Assembly: GCA_036971475.1 (NCBI GenBank) | Contig: JBAIZL010000003.1 | Span: forward strand, 53,172,842 to 53,236,841 | DNA from: Prosapia bicincta | Taxonomy: Eukaryota; Arthropoda; Insecta; Hemiptera; Cercopidae | Reading direction: 5' to 3' | DNA length: 64,000 nt | Part shown: piece after piece, positions 57,100 through 64,000 of the stretch | Numbering within the stretch: position 1 is the stretch's first letter | How the letters are laid out: each line of letters starts with the position of its first letter | The notes under the pieces: generated by a model | Database searches by the model: none | Told to the model about the DNA's origin: nothing | The model's input: only the letters and a program-made list of their open reading frames with translations | Made by a program: the position numbers and the translations under genes

Positions 57100-58031
57100 A
57101 AGATCTAGAATCACTGGACGTCGGTGACCTGGCTCCTGTTGATGACATTGTCAATTCATTTAAAAAAAACTTTTGATTGCTGCCGGAAAGGCAATTCCGA
57201 AAACCTCGTCCAAACCACGACGACCACCTTTTCCGTGGTGGAATTATGAATCCTTCGCGTACGAAGAAAGCTTGGAACAAGTTGAAAAGACATCCAACGA
57301 GTGAAAAACTGGAAAAATATAAAATCTTCCCTTCGAAAGCACGGAGAATATTTAGGTTAGGTAAACAAGAATAATGGTCACAGTTAGTTAAAAAAATTAC
57401 AAGAACTACAGCGTCATCTACATGGAAGAAAGTACAATACTTTATTTCGTGGCACTTTCCTTCCGATGCCATTAATTTCATTAAGGTATCCGGATCGAGT
57501 TTTGACCACGGATTGTGAGGAAATTGCCAATGTGCTGACGTTATCGGCCTTAAAATATTTTTCATCCTCTGCATACAAGGACGCTTTCCAGGTGTACAAG
57601 CATAAACAGGAATCCCTAACCTTCACTGTTGGATTGTATGGAGGTTCTTGTTTGAATATCCATTTCTCTCTTGACGAACTAGAGTCAGCTCTCTCGTCAA
57701 CGAAGGATTCAGCTCTAGGTCTGGATTATATTGTACACTCCAAGATTAATCATCTTCCCCCGTCGGCAAAACAAGCTCTCCTTTGAATATACAACCGTAT
57801 AATCAAAGAGCACGATTTTCCCGATGCGCGGTTAGAAGCGACAATAATTCCTCTTTTAAAACAAGGAAAGGACAAAACTAATCCCAGCAGTTACAGACCC
57901 ATCTCTCTCTGACCAGCTGCTTATGCAAACTACTGGAGAAGTAGTTGACAAGAACCGACGTCTTGTCTGGTACCTAGAAACAAACAAACTTATTTCTAAC
58001 GATCAGTGTGGTTCCAGACAAGGACGTTCAA

Positions 58032-58033
<2 letters not shown>
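57100..58033 (+). pseudogene. LINE ORF2 fragment, endonuclease-RT linker and RT N-terminus
   Basis: WWN at about 57235, then SRTKKAWNKLKRHPTSEKLE, KYKIFPSKARRIFRLGKQE, VLTLSALKYFSSSA, LDELESALSSTKDSALGLDY, EHDFPDARLEATIIPLLKQG and SSYRPISL in order. These are the connector and first RT motifs of Jockey/I-type LINEs. Frameshifts and stops are present. It is cut at 58034 by a (GT)n array. Confidence 0.85.
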
Positions 58034-58126
<93 letters not shown>

Positions 58127-58168
58127 TGTGTGTGTGTGCGTGTGTGTGTGTGTGTGTGTATGTGTGTA
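58034..58168. repeat. (GT)n microsatellite
   Basis: About 135 bp of GT with few interruptions, abutting the truncated LINE. Confidence 0.98.
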
Positions 58169-59079
58169 GTATGTGTAGTTTGTGTGTTAATCTATTTTCT
58201 GAAATACTTATATATAAACTTTCAAGGTGTTTTTACTAAATATTTAGTTGCATAGGTGGATTTTAATAAATCTCCTCTTTCAACCTAATAACTTACAATA
58301 TTTATATAAAATTATTAATATTCACTAGTATCAGGCTTATAGTTTATTGTACACACTCTAATTCCCTTAAGGAAATGCACTAAGACACAAAATAGAGTGC
58401 AATGTTTCCTTATAACCGGACAATAAATTATAATTTGCTGAGAAATATCAGTAAGTTGTGACTTTAGTCAAGGTAAAGGATTAAGATTTTAAAGAATTGT
58501 TAGATTTTATTTTGTTTATTATTGTTTGAGTTTATATTTAAATTTTATCACATAGTCCCCAATAACTATATATAGGTATTAAATATATGCATTTACTATC
58601 TAGATAATTTCTATATTTATAGGAATTTACAATGAAAACTATGTAAACGTAATCTCTAAGTTTAGACGAAAGCCATTGTTTAGCCTAAATGAAATTATTT
58701 GTTCCAGATTCACGCATGAACTAATAGAGGCTTACACGTGTCGCAAGCTGAGTCTATAGTTTTACTCTGGAAAGGAAAATTACGGAGCGCCTGTGACGTT
58801 TACACTTGGAAAATAGAAACACTTGAACTCAAGTGAATGGAGAAGGTAAATTTTGGCTCTAGACTTAGTGTTGTGGGATGTATTTTGTCGAGACTCAACC
58901 TGAATTTTAACAAGGCAATGGCTCCTTGTTCAGAAAATTTAGTGCACTTAATAAACATTATGTTTTCTTACAATTTATCGTTAGCGGTCTTGATTTTGCC
59001 AAAAAATAATCAATAACTGAGTAACGCATTGATAAAAGACAAAGCATTTATTTAAAAATTCAGGAAATTATTGCCTAAC
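58169..59079. other. No gene; one dispersed-repeat fragment
   Basis: 58430-58480 resembles the repeat of 7715/11190. 58720-58880 is slightly GC-richer. Nothing else is supported. Confidence 0.5.
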
Positions 59080-60445
59080 ATTTTTTTCTATCGTCTTCTG
59101 TCTTGCTCTAAGCGAAGTGATGAGTTGCCCCGATATTCCTTCGTGCAAAGTGGAACATCCCAAGCAAGATTTTTTCAAATACCTTGCCCATCGTATTCAA
59201 CAAGCTTATTGGTCTGTATGAGTCAGGTTTGCTGTGGTCTTTTCCCGGTTTGGGAAGACCAAGATCTTGGCCTCCTTCCAAGCGTCCGGGAAAGTGTTGT
59301 GTCCGGAGTATAGAATTGTAGATTATTGAGAGAAAAGCGATCGCTTTCTCCGAGAGGTTTTTCAGCGTTGTGTTAGTGATGGTGTCTGGTCCAAGAGCTT
59401 TTCTGGAGTTTGTTTGTGAGATTTCCCACTTTATCTTTGTGATAGTAGTGTCAGTGTTTGGATAATGTAGTAGAAGAGCTGTGCTGTTTCTAAATCTACT
59501 TTAGCGGTAACGGTTCCATCAGCTGTTTGGTCGTTTGGTTGGAACGTGCTCTCAAGCAGTCTATGTATATGTCTAGTGGTGTGTCGACACTGTGGACTGC
59601 TGTCCAGCTGGGGCCGGAATAACTCCCAGTCAGACAGTCTTTAGTATAGCTCCTTCCTTAGCTCTGCCAAGTTGCGGTGACAATAGCAAACTTTTCGTCA
59701 TAGCTGTATCCAAAATGTCTTTGTCTGGTAAGTGCTGTGGTGTGTTGGTTCAGGAGGGGCCAGCAGTATAGCTGTTGTGTTTTGTAAGAAGGTTTGGAGT
59801 TGGCGGCCTCCTTACACTTCTAGACAGCCTCCTAGACGTACTGCCCCAGCATGTGTGTTTAGAATTCAGGTCCTTTAGAATTTAGACAATCATTACCCTT
59901 TTGGAGGTCTGCAGAAGGACTTCTAAATCGCGAGTGTAAATATCAGAACCCGGGGGTTTGTATGCTGAAGCAAGTGTTGTTGTGCTACCGTAGAGCTCGA
60001 GCGTAATAGATGTTGCTTCAATGCATGTGATTTTGGGCAGTAACAATTCAAAATGTTTAATGCGTATGTCTATTATTGTAGCTGTACCGACACGGCTTCT
60101 AGTTTTCCTGTCAGTGCCGTAAACTTTAAAGACTTATCTTGGGGGTTTAGGTGTTTCTGTAGTAAGCGCTAGTTTATAGTCGGTTCTTTGCATATAGCGA
60201 AGAAACTCTAGTTCTTTATATTGTATGCCGTTGGCATTCCATATCAGGACCAGTAACCTATCCATGGTTGACAGAAGAGACTTACTGGATGAAGGAATCC
60301 ATGCATTATGAGTGGTTTTGGGGTGTGAAGACAAGGTCTTTGGCCCAGCCTATAGAAGCGGGTGAGGTAGTTGTAGTCAGGGATGGTTTAGCGGGTGCTG
60401 CAGGAGCCACATGGAGCTCCGGTTGGGTTTAGGGGGGCGTTCTGG
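59080..60445 (-). pseudogene. Jockey-type LINE: ORF1 tail, APE endonuclease and partial RT
   Basis: Reading the minus strand from high to low coordinates: GWAKDLVFTPQNHS (ORF1 tail, about 60330); LLVLIWNANGIQYKELEFLR and LALTTETPKPPR (APE endonuclease Asn and Glu motifs, from 60334); ASAYKPPGSDIYTRDLEVLL; KHTCWGS; then KALGPDTITNTTLKNLSEKA, LRTQHFPDAWKEAKILVF and SYRPISL-like RT motifs to about 59080. Several frameshifts and stops break it. The catalytic RT box is missing. Confidence 0.88.
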
Positions 60446-60545
60446 CCTGTGAAGGTTTGGAGTTGCCGGCCTCCTGTGTTTGTAGACTTACAGCCCCAGC
60501 ATATGTGCTTAGAATTCAAGTCGGAGATTATTACCCTACTGGAGG
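60445..60545 (-). repeat. Second fragment of the same Jockey-type LINE
   Basis: GTTTGGAGTTGCCGGCCTCCT ... CTGCCCCAGCATxTGTGx.TAGAATTCA repeats part of 59793-59915, so an endonuclease-region fragment is duplicated behind the ORF1 tail. Confidence 0.75.
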
Positions 60546-60564
60546 AAGGGTAATATTTATTACA

Positions 60565-60835
60565 GCGTATCGTCAGGTGCTGCTGTCAAGCGGATTTATA
60601 CTGAACTATTACATACATGAATGCATTATGCAGCACAAATACGAAATTAGTCGTTTTTATATAAAACTAATATTACTCTTTTCTCCTTCATATGGTATAA
60701 GAAAAAGATTGTAGTGTTGAATATTTGGAGACATTTGACTAAAGGTGCCTATAGAAAAAATCTATATCAGGACCGGTCTAGGAAATATACTCGTTTAAAG
60801 TGATTAAAACACAGCCTGATTTTACATTTCCAGGT
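60565..60835 (+). repeat. Long dispersed repeat, partial copy 2
   Basis: CGTCAGGTGCTGCTGTCAAGCGGATT and following sequence, then TGATTTTACATTTCCAGG, match 22160-22730 and 62665-63115. Confidence 0.75.
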
Positions 60836-62479
60836 TTCCACGATACAAGGACTTCTTAACTACACTGTTGTGGTACGAGGACAAATACTCCAACGGCCGG
60901 CCAGTGCTGTCAACTCATAAACATAGAATTTGTCGCCACTGCGCCAACTTACCGTGTGACAACTAGCCCAGGTCTCCCCTACCTTTAGGTTCTGCAACAA
61001 TAAGGGCATTATGGTTACAAAATCAGATAAGGGTGAGTTCCCATCGTTATTTATAAAGTCAGGTATATTGCGGACATGGAGAGTGTTTATGTGATACTTT
61101 TCCCCTTGCCTTGTTCTATAAAATACTTTTTAGAATGAAAAAAACTATATAATTAGGCTAATTGCAAAAACTCGAGGTTCATTTTGGGTTTAAGTATTGT
61201 TTATACGGGCGCTGTACAACTTGCATGTGGACGATTTGCCTTTAAGGATTATACTATCTTATTTAAATATACCTCGCTTCATAGAAAGTTATGTAAGGTT
61301 TGTCTAATACCGTAGACTTATATTAGGGATGGTTGCGGCTTAGATCTAACGCTGATTGCATTTAGGACCCCAGTGAGTATTATTTCTCATCCATCGATGT
61401 GACATCTTTATTTAATAACAAAGGAACTCTCCAAGTTTTTCCATTTACACTCATTATCACTAAGTTTTCAACTTTTCCCAATTTGTAATGAAAAATAAAA
61501 AACTAGATAAAGGTTTTTTTCAATATACAACGCTTATCAAACTGTCTAAAATGCATAAAATAATGTTTCATGGCCCTTCTACAATGTTGAGGGAGATTTG
61601 TTAGTGACTATGGATATATTTGTAATATTTGGAGGGGACGACGTGAGGCGCAGTCAGTAAATAATACAAGTAGACAATCCATGATGTAGGGCACAGACAA
61701 TTAAATAAATTACAGTCAATGCCATTTTCAATTCCCTGAAATCGTCTGTGAATTATTTCGGAGCATTTCTACTAGCATTATTTACTGGCTTCGCCCCACG
61801 TTTTTTTTATCCAAATATTACAAATATATCCATAGCCACTTACAATTCTCCCTCAACATTGCGGAAGGCCATGAAAAATTATTTATACTTTTTAGTCAAT
61901 TTTAAAAGCGTGGTATATTTAATTATCTTAAAATGTATTTTATTATTTTCTGCTGTTTGTCGTGTTTGCCTCACCTCGTTGTGTAACCGTCACTTTAACC
62001 ATTGTAACGATTGTCACAAACGCAACATTCACTCACACACTTAGCACAAAATTAGCTGCAAGTTTGACGGGGAAAACCAAGTCACTATGCACTATTCCCT
62101 ATCATGTGGTTATGATAGAAATACAGAATCTAAGATTAGAATAAAACTTAGGAGTTGTTTAAGGCTTTTATAGATATATGTTATAAGGGTAAAGGTGGGT
62201 ATATTATTAATAATTGGTTTAGCCAGAACACTTTTAGAGGATGATATATTAATTAACGGTTTAGAAATTGTACGCGCTGTTAGGGATGAAAAGCTAGCCT
62301 GATTTTACATTTCCAGTATTGACGAGTGCAAGGCTTTTATTTATAAACGATCAAATCTCTGGAAATATTCAACCCAACAAGATGTGTCTTATATGAAACT
62401 AAAGAAGAAATGTTTTTCTCCATCCGCGGTTGTCATTCTAAATATATCCTTTATAGTATTTTAGTAAACATGAAAATAA
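60836..62479. other. No gene; scattered pieces of the dispersed repeat
   Basis: 62303-62400 (GATTTTACATTTCCAG ... CCCAACAAGATGTGTCTTATA) belongs to the family of 22706-22830. 60836-61080 is moderately GC-rich and unidentified. Confidence 0.5.
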
Positions 62480-63210
62480 GTGAATTTCACCCTGACAGAC
62501 AGATGTGACGGAAACCGAACTAATAAAAACATAGTAAAATCACAGTTTTTGTTATATACATAGATAGTTTCAATATGTAACGTAGAAGAGCATGGTGTTA
62601 GTTGTTTTTCAGAATTTTGTCCAGTTTTCCAGTTATTTACATTTTTGTGTAAGTAAATTATTGTTACAACGTACCGTTAGATACAGATGTCAAGCAGATA
62701 TTTTCGAACCTATTAGATGCAAGAGTGATTTATGCAGTACAAATCCGATCGAAAATTACTAGTTTTCTATAACCTTTTACTCAAACACTGTTAATTATAT
62801 TTATTTAAAATTTGAAGACAATAAATAAAAATTGATTTCCTTTTTTCATTTGGTATAATGAAAATCTTGTGTTAAATATTTGCAGAGATATGACTGTTTT
62901 AAAACGCCTTGTAAAAAAAATAATATGACTTTTTCTTGGACTTATTATTTTTTTTATAAATAAGTTTACCATCAAATATGTTCATCAGAAGATGGGAAAG
63001 GAATAAAGAAACGATTTATCAAATTGAGAGCTCATGACGTCTTGAACAGTTAGGAATTACACGCGCTTATAGTGATAAAAACATGATGTTCCTCTGATTT
63101 TACATTTCCAGGTTTGCACTATGCAAACCTGTTTTTTAAACTACCATATCTTTGTTATTATTCAGCCCTACAAGATGTTTCCCATACGAAATGAAAGAAA
63201 GAGGTCTGTA
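62480..63210 (+). repeat. Long dispersed repeat, copy 3
   Basis: Full-length match in order to 21965-22830: CACCCTGACAGACAGA, ATACATAGATAGTTTC, GATACAGATGTCAAGCAGAT, GTTAAATATTTGCAGAG, ACATTTCCAGGTTTGCAxxATGCAAA, CCTACAAGATGTTTCxxATACxAAA. Confidence 0.8.
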
Positions 63211-63424
63211 ATTTTATCCACTGTTTTTAGTTTTTAAATAACACGCATCGCTCTTTAGTCGGTAAACACCTCCCTTTCCCCGGGGGTAAGCAGCCCTGTC
63301 TACTTGGTGCTATAATGCTTACCTATTCCTTCTAGTGGGGGACAACTGGGTCATGCCCCTAATTCCACCCACCCTCCCCTATCCTTCCTTCTAAAAGGGA
63401 TATCAGGGTAAACACCTGGTAATA

Positions 63425-63500
63425 CCTCAATAAAGTAGTGGTTTTTGCCAAGTGATAGCAATAGTAGTAAATTAATAAACCTTAAGATGTACAACACGTG
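63425..63500 (+). repeat. Short dispersed repeat copy
   Basis: AGTAGTGGTTTTTGCCAAGTGATAxCAATAGTAGTAAAT matches the right arm of the foldback at 11190-11300. Confidence 0.8.
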
Positions 63501-63754
63501 TCCTGCAGCCTCAATAAAAAGTGCATCTGTCTCAGGTACGCACCGTGGCCACGTGATATAATGATCTTCCACATGTCCTGCACCAAGGCGTGTCTAGTCA
63601 AACATTTGTAAAAGCTTTTCACTTGAAACAGTTAGTTAATATTAAAAACCGCCACAGTTAACTTGACAAGTAATATAAACAAACATACTTTAAAGTCTAT
63701 TCCTACTTAGGTTGAGCAATAACAATTTTATTTTAGTTATATTTTATTAAATAA

Positions 63755-64000
63755 CTTTCTGACCCGACGAACTTCGTGTCGCCTAAAAGTCGATGAATAT
63801 TAGCTAAACTTAGTTTAGAATTTTATTAACATAATATAGCTGAACCTATAGTAGTCGATGGAGAAAAGTGTGACAATAAATTAACTTGGCTATATGTGTT
63901 GGAAAATAATTTTAGATTTATTGGTGTTGCCTAGCTACCAAAATTTGTAATGAATTGAATGAAATATCTTAAGATACGATAAGAAATGAAAGTCATATTT
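63755..64000 (+). mobile_element. RTE-like retroposon 3' region, runs off the window
   Basis: GACCCGACGAACTTCGTGTCGCC followed by AAAATTTGTAATGAATTGAATG and AAATATCTTAAGATACGATAAG..AAGTCATATTT. The latter matches 27900-27965. Confidence 0.55.

Noticed and set aside
57923..58255. Cys-Val repeat frame on the + strand
   Set aside because: It is the end of a LINE fragment running into a (GT)n microsatellite.

Overview
The window reads as an AT-rich, intron- and transposon-heavy stretch of an arthropod nuclear genome, most probably an insect. The best-supported gene, a muscle Z-disc protein of the Zasp52 (PDZ and LIM domain) family, matches insect orthologues closely in its three C-terminal LIM domains, and the repeats (Penelope-like, Jockey-type, Merlin, hAT, piggyBac-like and pogo-like elements) fit an insect. 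There is no bacterial gene, operon, CRISPR array or rRNA, and I saw no tRNA gene. Most of the sequence is intron or intergenic DNA filled with decayed repeats.

Region 1 (1-15.8 kb) is the 3' half of Zasp52 on the + strand. A large proline-rich exon (2-1815) ends with the first zinc knuckle of LIM1. A second small exon (5812-5905) carries an alternative version of that knuckle. Four shared exons (9063-9249, 9362-9482, 12179-12294, 14862-14939) complete LIM1 to LIM3 and the stop codon. Splice phases make the two LIM1 first halves mutually exclusive. The introns hold Penelope-like remnants, foldback repeats, and pogo-like and piggyBac-like MITEs.

Region 2 (16-24 kb) is repeats: a LINE RNase H tail, two Penelope-like GIY-YIG fragments folded into inverted repeats (one with paired hammerhead-like motifs), a pogo-like MITE, an internally deleted piggyBac-like transposase, and a long dispersed repeat. 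Region 3 (24-35 kb) has two unassigned coding-like exons (24217-24315 and 30326-30423), a hAT element with intact ends and an 8-bp target duplication, and a diverged tandem duplication of about 4.9 kb in which a repeat carrying a 22-23 codon ORF occurs four times in the order A-B-A'-B'. A (CA)n tract is short in one duplicate and very long in the other.

Region 4 (35-48 kb) contains a Merlin transposon with a broken transposase, a hAT MITE, a Penelope-like reverse transcriptase fragment, a hAT remnant carrying a small foldback insertion, a 69-bp minisatellite and three copies of another dispersed repeat. Region 5 (48.4-51.9 kb) has four phase-compatible + strand exons of a second host gene that I cannot name; it may contain an ASH/MSP-like beta-sandwich segment. 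Region 6 (52-64 kb) is again repeat-rich: a second hAT-derived copy, a possible minus-strand terminal exon with its own poly(A) signal, a Penelope-like tail with a near-canonical hammerhead core, two Jockey-type LINE fragments in opposite orientation, and RTE-like tails at the right edge.

I see no new multi-gene system. The most notable signals are the frame-enforced alternative LIM1 halves, the Penelope-like foldbacks with hammerhead-like cores, the foldback insertion inside a hAT remnant, the repeat family with a recurrent short ORF, and the NAGNAG acceptor in the second gene that chooses between stop and read-through.
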